Source of the DNA: Euryarchaeota archaeon UBA23
GTDB taxonomy: Archaea > Thermoplasmatota > Poseidoniia > Poseidoniales > Thalassarchaeaceae
Direction: 5' to 3'
NCBI GenBank assembly: GCA_002498725.1
Contig: DAIJ01000017.1
Location: forward strand, 62,001 to 126,000
Length of the DNA stretch: 64,000 bases
The notes beneath the pieces were generated by a model. That model was not told the origin of the DNA and did not search any database. It worked only from the letters and a program-made list of their open reading frames with translations. A program made the position numbers and the translations under genes. Shown here in pieces: positions 35,053 through 43,988 of the stretch (the first letter of the stretch is position 1; the number at the start of each line of letters is the position of its first letter).

Positions 35053-35104
35053 AATACTTGCCCTACAACAAATGGTATGAGTATTATTACTCGCTGACTA
35101 TTAA

Positions 35105-36205
35105 TTAGCGCGAATAACCAATTATTTCGTGGAAATTATCAAATTGCTCTTCTCGCATCTTCTTTTTCAGGCCCTTTATGATACTAGATACTACTGAAGG
35201 ACCCTCAAAAACCATTGAAGAATATAATTGGATTAATGAAGCACCATTAGTAATTGATGACCATGCAGTTTCTGTATTTTCAATACCACCACAACCAATT
35301 ATCGGCACCTTTTCCCCAACTGTATCGTATAATTCACCAATCATCTCAACTGATTTATTATGTAATGGCCGACCTGATAATCCACCTGATTCAACTAAAA
35401 TCTTACGCGATCTAGTATCCTTAGGTACCGGTCTAGATATTGTAGTGTTAGTAGCGATAAAACCATCTATCCCTGCACTAATAGCTGATCCAGCGCAGGA
35501 TAGTAATGTATCTTTTTCAAGATCCGGTGAAAATTTTAGAATAATTGGCTTCATTCCATTACGTCTTTCTCTAACATTAACACAGGCATTTACTACTTCA
35601 CGGATATGAGTTTGTTCTTGGAGTTCACGAAGGTTGGGTGTATTTGGAGATGAAACATTCAATACAAACAGATCTGCATGATCGTACAGTAATTCGAAGG
35701 TATCTGCGTAGTCTGAGGGTGCTCTCTGATTATCTACACTCTTAGAACGCCCTATGTTAGCGCCAACTGGTACATCTGGCCACTTCCCAGCCGAGCGACG
35801 AGAAATCAGAGAATCTCTGACTGACATCACACCTGGATTATTGAATCCCATTCTATTAATTAGGGTCCTGTCTTTGTCTGACCTAAACATCCTAGGTTTA
35901 GGATTACCATCTTGAGGGTAGCGAGTTATACCACCATATTCAAGCCAAGAAAAACCAAGAGCAGGCCAAGCAGATAGTGCAGCTGCTGACTTATCGAAAC
36001 CAGCAGCTAAACCTAAAGGATGACGGAATATACGATCAAAGACGTTTACAGGTAGGGAAGGTGCGCCATAGATACTATTAAGCATCTTTTGAGAAAATCT
36101 ATTTTCACAAAATTTAGATAGAAATGAAATACTTAATTTATGAGCATTTTCTGAGTCAAAAAGCCTAAGCGAGGGTTTGACTAGTAACCTGTATGGCAGA
36201 CCCAT
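35105..36205 (-). CDS. pyrD: Dihydroorotate dehydrogenase, class 2 (quinone-dependent)
   Basis: 366 residues. An N-terminal amphipathic extension (about 1-40, with LRLFDSENAHKLSISFLSKF) is the quinone-access region that marks class 2. HPLGLAAGFDKSAAAL, EYGGITRYPQDGNPKPRMFR, INRMGFNNPG and VLNVSSPNTPNLRELQ (catalytic Ser) line the FMN and orotate site; ESGGLSGRPLH and IGCGGIEN bind FMN phosphate. It oxidises dihydroorotate to orotate and passes electrons to the quinone pool, consistent with the menaquinone genes here. Most archaea use class 1, so transfer from bacteria is possible. Confidence 0.95.
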   Translation of the reverse strand: MGLPYRLLVKPSLRLFDSENAHKLSISFLSKFCENRFSQKMLNSIYGAPSLPVNVFDRIFRHPLGLAAGFDKSAAALSAWPALGFSWLEYGGITRYPQDGNPKPRMFRSDKDRTLINRMGFNNPGVMSVRDSLISRRSAGKWPDVPVGANIGRSKSVDNQRAPSDYADTFELLYDHADLFVLNVSSPNTPNLRELQEQTHIREVVNACVNVRERRNGMKPIILKFSPDLEKDTLLSCAGSAISAGIDGFIATNTTISRPVPKDTRSRKILVESGGLSGRPLHNKSVEMIGELYDTVGEKVPIIGCGGIENTETAWSSITNGASLIQLYSSMVFEGPSVVSSIIKGLKKKMREEQFDNFHEIIGYSR

Positions 36206-36258
36206 CCGTCAAGCGGCGGGTAAGGCATTCTTCAAGGATTGCGCCTCGTGGGGGGTTC

Positions 36259-36672
36259 ATGAGCGGAGATGGGCGACAAAATTCAGTTCGCGAGTTAGCG
36301 CGTAGATTTCTTCGATCAAGAGGGGTGATAGTCAGACATCCATCAGAATGGAATGAAGCAAATGAAGATTTTTCCGTGAAATTATCTGATATTGCTCCCG
36401 CTGTTTATCTAGGTATAGAATTCAAACAAACTGATAAGAAAGAAATAAGAATTGATTTAATTGGAGAAAAAGGAGGAATTCTTTCAAAAAATCTTCCCGA
36501 ATCAATAGAAATTGTTTGGATCTATGATTATGATGGCGAGGCATGGAAACTACTTAGAAATGAGATTTTTGAATTGGCTAAAGCAGGCTATCCCGGTTGT
36601 TTGTCTTGTGGGGGAGATGTTGAAGACGGGGTTTGGAATGAAGAATTAGCCAGACAAAAAATGAATGTTTGA
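36259..36672 (+). CDS. Unknown protein with possible nuclease-like N-terminal half and Cys pair
   Basis: 137 residues from ATG 36259 (after GGGGGG). It opens with SVRELARRFLRSRGVIVRHP, continues with VYLGIEFKQTDKKEIRIDLI and IEIVWIYDYDGEAW, and ends with GCLSCGGDVEDG (CxxC) and a short helix. The helix-then-strands pattern with E-F-K is loosely reminiscent of restriction-endonuclease-like folds, but a full active-site motif is not clear, so no function is assigned. It is divergent from pyrD and upstream of topA, from which it is separated by a GC-rich hairpin. Confidence 0.6.
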   Translation: MSGDGRQNSVRELARRFLRSRGVIVRHPSEWNEANEDFSVKLSDIAPAVYLGIEFKQTDKKEIRIDLIGEKGGILSKNLPESIEIVWIYDYDGEAWKLLRNEIFELAKAGYPGCLSCGGDVEDGVWNEELARQKMNV

Positions 36673-36674
36673 CT

Positions 36675-36710
36675 CGCGCGTACATGCGCACTCGTGTACG
36701 CGCGCGCGCG
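36675..36710. repeat. GC-rich alternating purine-pyrimidine inverted repeat upstream of topA
   Basis: CGCGCGTACA (36675-36684) is perfectly complementary to TGTACGCGCG (36695-36704) across a 10-base spacer, and the alternation continues to 36710. Strict alternation over 36675-36691 and 36693-36710 makes it prone to cruciform or left-handed DNA. It could also act as a hairpin after the preceding gene. It stands out in an AT-rich genome. Confidence 0.7.
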
Positions 36711-36735
36711 TTGTACCAATCTTTCACTACTCACG

Positions 36736-36743
36736 TTTATACA
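36736..36743 (+). promoter_or_regulatory. Probable TATA box of topA
   Basis: TTTATACA lies about 75 bases before the topA ATG; a start near 36765 would leave a leader of about 50 bases containing AGGAGGTG. It sits 26 bases downstream of the GC-rich inverted repeat. Confidence 0.45.
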
Positions 36744-36814
36744 GGGTCTTTGTCGCCACACGAAAACGTGGTATGCCAAGATGGTAGCCATGTCGCAGTA
36801 GGAGGTGCATTGGA

Positions 36815-39097
36815 ATGAAGTTAATGATTCTAGAATCGGGGGCTAAAGCACGGACTGTGAAAAAATATCTAGGGAAGGGTTGGATAGTGGATGCATGTAA
36901 TGGCCATATTCAAGATCTTCCTAGTAATACTAATTCAAAACAAGACAATAAAGCAATGTGGGCATCTAAACCTGGCGAATTGCCAAAACCACCCTGGGGA
37001 TGGACAAACAAAGCTGAGAAATTAGTAATGAGTATGCGTAAAAAAGCAATTGATAAAAAAGTTGAAGAGATATTCATTGCAACAGATCCAGATAGAGAAG
37101 GTGAATTTATTGCTTGGAGATTAAAGGAGATTTTCCATGACTTTCCAATTATTTACAGAGTGAGTTTTAATGAAATAACAAATAAGGCTGTGAAAGAAGC
37201 AGTGTCAAATCCAAGTGATATCGACATGGACCTTGTAGATGCTGCAAAGGTTCGGAGATTTATGGACCGACTGGTCGGATTTAGATGCTCTAGGTTTAGT
37301 AGATCTTGGAATCTAGCATCTATGGGGAGAGTTCAAACTCCAACTCTTGGATTTTTAGTTGAAAGAGAATTGGAAAGAGAGGCTCACATTCCAATTCCTT
37401 ATCATAGTCTTAAAATTGAATCTAATGGAGTTTCATTCAAAGTGAGGTTTCATGAAAAAGACGATGATGGAGCTTGGGCTGATAATGATGGAAAACATCA
37501 TCCAGATCGAACATTTGATAGCGAACTTGCCGAGAAGGCAAAAAATATGATTGAAAAATATGGGAAACTAACAATTAATTCTGTTAATGAAGGTAAAACA
37601 AATAGAAAACCAAAACCTCCATTTACGACTGAAACAATGCTTAGAACTGTAAATAGTAGAATGGGATGGTCTATTTCAAGAACAAATAGAGTTGCTACAT
37701 CATTATATCAATCTGGACACATAACTTACATCAGAACAGACTCAACGCGCACTAGTCAGGATGCTAGAAACCGTATTAGAAAAATAATTGAAAAACAATA
37801 CGGTGCTGACCATTTAGGAGAAGGAGTTTTAGGTCCAGATGTTAAAAATGACTCGAAAAATGTTCAAGATGCACATGAAGCCATCAGACCTACTCAACCA
37901 GATGTACGGACGATTAGTGATTTGAGCAAAGATGAGGCCGCATTATATGGGGTTATTTGGGCGCGTTTTGCATCAAGCCAAATGTCTGATTCAATTAGGG
38001 AAAGAAGAGATTTAGTCGCCAAAGTAGAAGGACTTGACAAGGAAATATATGGAACCTCTTCTTGGAGAATTCATGCTGGCTGGGAAGCAGTATTTTCCGA
38101 CGGTGAAAATGTACAGTTAAAACCTCCCGCAGTTGGATTTAAATTAGGCTCAGATTGGAAAATTAATCTGAAAGAAAACAATCCTGAGATGATTACTGAT
38201 GAGACTAAACCTCCACGACGATTTACTGAAAGTTCAATAATTCAAGAAATGAAGAAATCGGAAATTGGTAGGCCATCCACATATCTAACAACTATAGAAA
38301 AATTGCAGCACCGAAATTATGTAGAAAAAGAAGGCTCGTCTCTTATTCCAACAACAAAAGGTAAATCTCTATGGATTGATGTAGTACCATTCTATGGTAA
38401 AGAAATTGACTCGAATGCAGGCTCATTTGGATTATTTACAACCGATTTCACATCAAAAATGGAAGAAGGTCTTGATCAGGTCGAAGATGGAGAGATTCCC
38501 GGTGCCGACATATGGCATAAATTTGTAGAAGAATTTAGAATAATGCATAATAATGCATTAGAATTAAGAAAGAAAAAACCAACATTAAAACAAATGAAAT
38601 ATCTGAAAGGAAGATTAGATAGAATGGAATTTGAATTGAAACAAAAGTATCTCAAAGGTAAATCCTATGATGAACTAACTGGAGATGATGCAAGAAGCAT
38701 TATTGAAGGACTAAATGATGAAAAAATGGGGCCAATGCCGGCTAGCGATAAACAATTAAAATTAATAATGAAATTAGCTGAAAAACTAAATATAAATCTA
38801 GATGATTTCTTAATTGATGATGGAATAACTGATTTAGATGCATTGACGGGTGGAAGAGACGGCTCAGCAAGTGAAATAATTGGTAAGTTGATAGAATTGG
38901 ATAAAGCCTCTCCTGCAACTAAAAAACAAGTAGATGCGATAGTTAAAATGTGTGAAAAAAGTGAAATTAAAATTGAAGATGCAATCGCATCTGTTGAAGC
39001 GATTTCGATTGAAGAAATATCTAAGAGCGAGGCTAGTGAACTAATTGATTCGCTAAAAAAGAATATTCAAAGTAGACGCAAAGCACAAAATAAGTGA
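36815..39097 (+). CDS. topA: DNA topoisomerase I (type IA)
   Basis: 760 residues. The Toprim domain opens MKLMILESGAKARTVKKYLG and has DPDREGEF at about 91-98 for metal binding. The catalytic Tyr is residue 305 in ITYIRTDSTR, and MGRVQTPTLGFLVERELER, DAHEAIRPT and EIGRPSTYLTTIEKL are the other type IA blocks. It relaxes negative supercoils. The classical C-terminal Cys4 zinc fingers are absent. Instead residues ~590-755 hold three degenerate helical repeats beginning LKQMKYLKGR, SDKQLKLIMKLAEK and TKKQVDAIVKMCEK. A strong AGGAGGTG precedes the ATG. Not reverse gyrase: no helicase domain. Confidence 0.94.
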   Translation: MKLMILESGAKARTVKKYLGKGWIVDACNGHIQDLPSNTNSKQDNKAMWASKPGELPKPPWGWTNKAEKLVMSMRKKAIDKKVEEIFIATDPDREGEFIAWRLKEIFHDFPIIYRVSFNEITNKAVKEAVSNPSDIDMDLVDAAKVRRFMDRLVGFRCSRFSRSWNLASMGRVQTPTLGFLVERELEREAHIPIPYHSLKIESNGVSFKVRFHEKDDDGAWADNDGKHHPDRTFDSELAEKAKNMIEKYGKLTINSVNEGKTNRKPKPPFTTETMLRTVNSRMGWSISRTNRVATSLYQSGHITYIRTDSTRTSQDARNRIRKIIEKQYGADHLGEGVLGPDVKNDSKNVQDAHEAIRPTQPDVRTISDLSKDEAALYGVIWARFASSQMSDSIRERRDLVAKVEGLDKEIYGTSSWRIHAGWEAVFSDGENVQLKPPAVGFKLGSDWKINLKENNPEMITDETKPPRRFTESSIIQEMKKSEIGRPSTYLTTIEKLQHRNYVEKEGSSLIPTTKGKSLWIDVVPFYGKEIDSNAGSFGLFTTDFTSKMEEGLDQVEDGEIPGADIWHKFVEEFRIMHNNALELRKKKPTLKQMKYLKGRLDRMEFELKQKYLKGKSYDELTGDDARSIIEGLNDEKMGPMPASDKQLKLIMKLAEKLNINLDDFLIDDGITDLDALTGGRDGSASEIIGKLIELDKASPATKKQVDAIVKMCEKSEIKIEDAIASVEAISIEEISKSEASELIDSLKKNIQSRRKAQNK

Positions 39098-39155
39098 AAT
39101 CTAATCTTATTTACTTTAGGCCGACTAGGAATCAATATTACTAGGAGGGGTGCCT

Positions 39156-40364
39156 TTGGAAGATAGCCATTATGATGTCGTTATAGTTGGGGCTGGGCCA
39201 GTAGGTGGATACTTGGCAAGAAGACTTCTGGAAAGTGGTCTCACAGTTTGTATACTAGAAGAACATGCACAAATCGGGAGGCCGTTTCAATGTGCTGGTT
39301 TGGTAAATCCGAAGGCCATGGATAAAATCGATGCATATGATACAGTGTTGACTGAAATATGGGGTGCCAGAATGTATAGCCCATCTGGTATTGGTATTGA
39401 GATTGGACAAAAAGAAAAGATTCGAACTTGGTCGGTTTGTAGAAAGTTGTTTGATGAAAGAGTTGTTAAACAATCAATTGATTTAGGCGCTGAGATAAAA
39501 TTACTTACAAAACCCATTGATGCAAATTTATATGACAATTATATGGAAGTAATTATTGACGAATCAGGTCAAAAAAGAAAGCTTAGTTGTTCGCTTCTAT
39601 GCGGAGCAGACGGCGCACATTCATGGGTTAGGAGAAAATTCAAAATGGGAAGGCCGAAAGAAATGATGATTGGATTTCAAATCGAAGTGACCGGCTATCC
39701 TGGAATAGAGGGCGTTCTTGATATGTACACCGGTGAAGAAATTGCGCCAGGATTCTTTGCATGGGCCATACCATCCGGAGAAACTACTAGGATTGGAACA
39801 TGGACTAGGCCTGATTTACTAGATGGAAGAAGTGTTGAAGAATTAATTCAAAAATTAATGAATATGGATAAATGGAAAGAAAGATTTTCAAAATGTAGAG
39901 AAATTGGTAGATATTGCGGACCAATACCTTCTGGCCTAATTTCAAAACCACTTAGAGAGAGAGTTGCAGTTTTTGGTGACGCTGCTGGTTTTTGTAAACC
40001 CACAACAGGTGGAGGTATCGGGAAAGGATTTGAACAAGTTGACCTAATTGTCCCTGAACTATCAAGAGCAATCAAAGAGGGCGATCTTTCAGAAAGCAGA
40101 ATGATTAAAATTTCTAATAAACTTAAACCAATGAAGAAAAAACAGTCCCGTTCAAGAGCGCTCAGAGATGCTTTCTTGACGGAAAGTAACGATGAAGATT
40201 TAGATGAAGTTTTCGCTATTTGGGCTCAACCAGAAGTAATAAAATTGATTAATGAATTTGGAGAAATTGAAAACCCTATACCATTGGGTATTAGGATGCT
40301 TAAGGATGTACCTGAGTTTAGAAAAATAAGTCGAAAGGCCAGTAAAATTCTGATATGGGGTTGA
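39156..40364 (+). CDS. Geranylgeranyl reductase-family flavoprotein
   Basis: 402 residues. The FAD-binding N-terminus reads YDVVIVGAGPVGGYLARRLL with CILEEHAQIGRPFQCAGLV. RVAVFGDAAGFCKPTTGGGIG is the second FAD motif with the family GGGI. These enzymes saturate isoprenoid chains of archaeal lipids (digeranylgeranylglycerophospholipid reductase) or menaquinone side chains; which applies here is open. TTG 39156 is preferred as start because it sits five bases after GAGGGG; a GTG at 39150 would overlap the Shine-Dalgarno. The next gene begins 4 bases after its stop. Confidence 0.87.
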   Translation: MEDSHYDVVIVGAGPVGGYLARRLLESGLTVCILEEHAQIGRPFQCAGLVNPKAMDKIDAYDTVLTEIWGARMYSPSGIGIEIGQKEKIRTWSVCRKLFDERVVKQSIDLGAEIKLLTKPIDANLYDNYMEVIIDESGQKRKLSCSLLCGADGAHSWVRRKFKMGRPKEMMIGFQIEVTGYPGIEGVLDMYTGEEIAPGFFAWAIPSGETTRIGTWTRPDLLDGRSVEELIQKLMNMDKWKERFSKCREIGRYCGPIPSGLISKPLRERVAVFGDAAGFCKPTTGGGIGKGFEQVDLIVPELSRAIKEGDLSESRMIKISNKLKPMKKKQSRSRALRDAFLTESNDEDLDEVFAIWAQPEVIKLINEFGEIENPIPLGIRMLKDVPEFRKISRKASKILIWG

Positions 40365-40368
40365 AAGA

Positions 40369-41445
40369 TTGAAATCAATACAAAGAATTCGCTACCCCCC
40401 TTTTGATCATTCAAATATTGACCCTAAAAAAATACCAATTACAGAAGTAGTTATGGTTTCAAACTCAAAACCACCAGATCCATTTAGAATAGGTACAGAT
40501 GATGGATGGTTAGTAGAATGGAAAGTTTATGATGAAAAACACGGGAATCTTCCAGTAATAGAATCTGTAACTACTATTGCTACTCCACCTTTCTTGATGA
40601 GAACAAGGAACGGTTGGTATATTGATCCGGACCCTCTCCATTCAATTGCTCGGAAAACAATCGCACCTACAGTGGCAATTCTAATTATTTCCTTATTCAT
40701 TCACGCAATTGCACCGGCAATTGATTCTCTACCAATACTATCTATATTCACAGAAAGATCGTTACAAATTGGCCCACTTGATTACCCTCTTCTTCTCTTC
40801 TTTACTTTTCCAATTTTCTTAATTCCAATTATTTTGAGGATGATCGCAAACATGAGAGATATAAAAAGGCAGAATTATTTTATTTCAAAACCATTAGAAG
40901 ACCCAATAATCGATTTTACAATTAATGATCAATCTATCGAAATTAATGCAGTAAAAATGCCAGTGGGCGTAAAGGGGGAATTTGTTACTTTGCAAGTAGG
41001 TGTTGCAATTCCAGAGAGATCAGTTTTACTAGAGACTTCTAAAAGAAAAGAAAACGGACAGCCACCCCCTGGTATGTCCACTCCGTTAACTGATAGAAGG
41101 ATAACAACCGCTGAAGAACATGGGACGGGTGTTGGAGAGTCTACCCCCTTACCAGTTGAGTATTCACGCATTCTGCTACTAGAGCCGTTAAGAGTAAGGA
41201 AAAAGGGGCCTAAATCAAAACTGTCTGAACAATATCCAATTCAAGTAATGGGTCCTGAAGAAAGATGGCCTGGGACTGTTTATTCTTCACTAATAGCCCT
41301 ACATTGGGAATTAATGATTTATGCAAAAAGAAATAATTCTAGAATGACATGGGTTAAACCAATAATTATGCCTTCAGGTGAAGAGCCTGTCAATATTGAT
41401 TTTTTACCTGTTGGAAGTGCTCGTGTCGAAGATAGTGATGAATAA
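40369..41445 (+). CDS. Membrane protein of unknown function
   Basis: 358 residues, TTG start after GGGG. Residues 1-~95 are polar. Two membrane segments follow at about 103-121 (TVAILIISLFIHAIAPAI) and 140-160 (YPLLLFFTFPIFLIPIIL). The remaining ~195 residues form a soluble domain with beta-rich segments and PGMSTPLTDRR. No motif identifies it. Tight linkage to the geranylgeranyl-reductase-like gene suggests a shared transcript. Its stop abuts the convergent mqnC stop. Confidence 0.7.
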   Translation: MKSIQRIRYPPFDHSNIDPKKIPITEVVMVSNSKPPDPFRIGTDDGWLVEWKVYDEKHGNLPVIESVTTIATPPFLMRTRNGWYIDPDPLHSIARKTIAPTVAILIISLFIHAIAPAIDSLPILSIFTERSLQIGPLDYPLLLFFTFPIFLIPIILRMIANMRDIKRQNYFISKPLEDPIIDFTINDQSIEINAVKMPVGVKGEFVTLQVGVAIPERSVLLETSKRKENGQPPPGMSTPLTDRRITTAEEHGTGVGESTPLPVEYSRILLLEPLRVRKKGPKSKLSEQYPIQVMGPEERWPGTVYSSLIALHWELMIYAKRNNSRMTWVKPIIMPSGEEPVNIDFLPVGSARVEDSDE

Positions 41446-42612
41446 TCAACTCGGTTGAATTGGAGGGGGGGTTGTCAATCTATCTTCGAATAAAACTGTT
41501 GGGAGATGATTGTAATCAGAATCTCTTTTTTGAGGTATAAAGCCAGCTCGTAATATTGTACGCTGAAGTTCTAACTCTGCTGCCATTGTTTTGGTTGTTC
41601 CAGATGCAGATACTACATTTTCTTCCATCATGGTTGAACCCGCGTCATCGGCACCTGCAAGTAAAGCCAATTGAGCAATATCGACACCCATAGTTGGCCA
41701 AGATGCCTGGATATGTACTATATTATCAAAAAACATACGTGAAACCGCGATATGACGTAAATATTCAGGCCCACTGGTAGTGAGTTCGATTTTATTACGG
41801 CCTTTATTTTTTTTACCAAATGAATTATTCTCAAGTTGAACTGGCCATGCTATAAATGATGTAAAGCCAATTCTACCGGAAGCTAATGCAATGTCTTGCA
41901 TTTCTCTAATTCGAGACATATGTTGAACTCTGTGTGACTTAGATTCTCCAAAACCAAAAACATTTGTTGCTGAAGTTGTTAATCCCAATTCTTGAGCCTC
42001 GCCCATTACACGAAGCCAATTCTCAGCAGACCCTTTTTTAGGAGAAATTCCTAATCTAATGTCGTCAACTAACATTTCCGCCCCTCCACCGGGTAATCCA
42101 TGCATTCCAGAATCCTTTAATTTAGAAAGGACTTCTTTAGTAGATAATCCACAAACTTCTGCAATGCCTTCTATTTCAATAGGAGAAAAACAGTCTAGAT
42201 CTATTGAAGGATGTCTTAATCGGATTTCTTTAAGTAGATCAAGATACCAATCCAATTCAAGATTAGGATTAACTCCACCTTGCATCAAAATTCTAGTTCC
42301 AGATATTTCTTCTAATTCTGTGATCCTCTGACTAATCTCATCAATGGTCTGAGTATATGTTTGGATGTGCCCTGGAGGTCTGTAAAAAGAGCAAAATTGG
42401 CAATTTATTGTACATACATTTGTATAATTAATATTACGATCTACAAGATAAGTTACTGTATTACCAGGTACTTTATTTCGTCTACTAATTAGACCAGCAT
42501 GAAGCAACTCATTAATATCGGCTTTCTCATATATCGTTATTGCATCTTCTACAGAAAGACGTGGAGGTTCATTTTGCATCTGCTGTGAAAGGATATCTCT
42601 CCAATTTGACAT
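41446..42612 (-). CDS. mqnC: Cyclic dehypoxanthine futalosine synthase MqnC
   Basis: 388 residues, radical SAM. Cluster motif NVCTINCQFCSFYR (CxxxCxxC), LMQGGVNPNLELDWYLDLLK, GLPGGGAEMLVDDIR and ASWPTMGVDIAQLALLAGAD are typical of MqnC rather than CofG/H. It closes the ring of dehypoxanthine futalosine in the futalosine route to menaquinone. Partners mqnD, mqnA and mqnE occur 11-15 kb further on; mqnB was not found in the window. It is followed 3 bases upstream in the genome by the co-oriented peptidase gene. Confidence 0.92.
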   Translation of the reverse strand: MSNWRDILSQQMQNEPPRLSVEDAITIYEKADINELLHAGLISRRNKVPGNTVTYLVDRNINYTNVCTINCQFCSFYRPPGHIQTYTQTIDEISQRITELEEISGTRILMQGGVNPNLELDWYLDLLKEIRLRHPSIDLDCFSPIEIEGIAEVCGLSTKEVLSKLKDSGMHGLPGGGAEMLVDDIRLGISPKKGSAENWLRVMGEAQELGLTTSATNVFGFGESKSHRVQHMSRIREMQDIALASGRIGFTSFIAWPVQLENNSFGKKNKGRNKIELTTSGPEYLRHIAVSRMFFDNIVHIQASWPTMGVDIAQLALLAGADDAGSTMMEENVVSASGTTKTMAAELELQRTILRAGFIPQKRDSDYNHLPTVLFEDRLTTPPPIQPS

Positions 42613-42615
42613 AAA

Positions 42616-43932
42616 TCAAACCCCTATGCCAACAATTGATTCAATTTCCTCTATAGTTTTAGGACAACTTGATGAAAGAATTATTGGGCCTTCTTCAGTA
42701 ACTAAAACATCATCCTCAATACGAATACCTATCCCAGAATATCTCTCAGGAATTTGAATATCGGACCTCCAGCCACCGAAGTAAAGCCCCGGTTCTATTG
42801 TTAGTACCATTCCCTCTTCTAGAGTTGGTCCTTTTTCTTTATCTCCTTGTCTCCCACCACCGACATCATGAACGTCGAGGCCCAGGAAATGACCTGTTCC
42901 ATGCATGAAAAATTTTCTATATTCTCCATTAAATTCCGGAGGATCACCTATTGCTTCTTCTAAAGAACATTCTAGTATTCCCAAATTAATTAGTCCTTGA
43001 GCAAGTACTTCTGAAGTAGCTGCATGTATTGAATCCCAAGAAGAACCAACCTTACAGGCTTCAATACCTGCTAATTCGGCTTTTAAAACCAATTGATAAA
43101 TTTCTTTTTGAGCGTCTGTAAACTTTCCATTAACTGGCCATGTTCTAGTAATATCAGAAGCATAACCATGTATCTCGCAGCCGGCGTCAACAAGGACTAA
43201 TTGGCCTGAATCAATTACTGAACGATTAGTTTTGTAATGAAGAATTGTAGCATTTTCTCCACCACCTACAATTGATGGATAACTACATTCACTCTGATTC
43301 TTGATAAAATAACCCTCTATCTTAGATTGAATTTCCCATTCACCAATACCTGAGTATGTATGTTTCATGGCTTCAATGTGTGCTAAGGAAGCTAATTTAG
43401 CAGATTTTTTCATAATTTCAATCTCATTAGATGATTTTATTCGGCGCATTTTGTCAAGAATCTGTCTTGGATCCAAAATTTCATCGACAAAACCTGATAC
43501 ACAATTATCCAATTTTTCATTAAGACCAGGTATTGAATATACTGAATTTTTTGATTGTAACTTAGAAGAGACTATTTCCACTAAATCCTCTATCGAATAG
43601 GCCCGATCTATTGGCCAGTTAGAGAGAGCTCCTTCAACACCCACCCTCTTCCCTTCCCAAATCTCAGCCTTAGTATCTCTAGGTTGGACGAAAAGAGATG
43701 AAAACCATTTACCTTGATCATTAAAAGCCATCCAAACTGAATCAGGATCAGCCCATCCCGATAGATAAAGAATGTATGAATTGGCACGAAATCTGTAATG
43801 AGTGTCATTAGACCTTGTAGAAAGAGAATTTGTTGGAATTAATACAAGAGAGTTTTCAGAAATATTTTCTAAAAAACTAGATTGACGGTCGAAATACTCC
43901 TCTTTGGAGAACGGTAAGTCTGTGCCATCCAT
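42616..43932 (-). CDS. Xaa-Pro aminopeptidase (M24B)
   Basis: 438 residues: N-terminal aminopeptidase-P domain (SLSTRSNDTHYRFRANSYIL, YLSGWADPDSVW) and the C-terminal pita-bread metallopeptidase. The dinuclear metal ligands are visible as Asp in LVLVDAGCEIHGYASDITRT (two Asp), His in FFMHGTGHFLGLDVHDVGG, Glu in LTIEPGLYFG and Glu in GIGIRIEDDVLV. It removes N-terminal residues before proline, a plausible part of peptide use by a heterotroph. No signal peptide, so cytoplasmic. Confidence 0.93.
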   Translation of the reverse strand: MDGTDLPFSKEEYFDRQSSFLENISENSLVLIPTNSLSTRSNDTHYRFRANSYILYLSGWADPDSVWMAFNDQGKWFSSLFVQPRDTKAEIWEGKRVGVEGALSNWPIDRAYSIEDLVEIVSSKLQSKNSVYSIPGLNEKLDNCVSGFVDEILDPRQILDKMRRIKSSNEIEIMKKSAKLASLAHIEAMKHTYSGIGEWEIQSKIEGYFIKNQSECSYPSIVGGGENATILHYKTNRSVIDSGQLVLVDAGCEIHGYASDITRTWPVNGKFTDAQKEIYQLVLKAELAGIEACKVGSSWDSIHAATSEVLAQGLINLGILECSLEEAIGDPPEFNGEYRKFFMHGTGHFLGLDVHDVGGGRQGDKEKGPTLEEGMVLTIEPGLYFGGWRSDIQIPERYSGIGIRIEDDVLVTEEGPIILSSSCPKTIEEIESIVGIGV

Positions 43933-43988
43933 GTATCTGCGAGAAGTTAGTTATTCTTGAGGATGTGGTTTCACCATAATCAGAAAAT

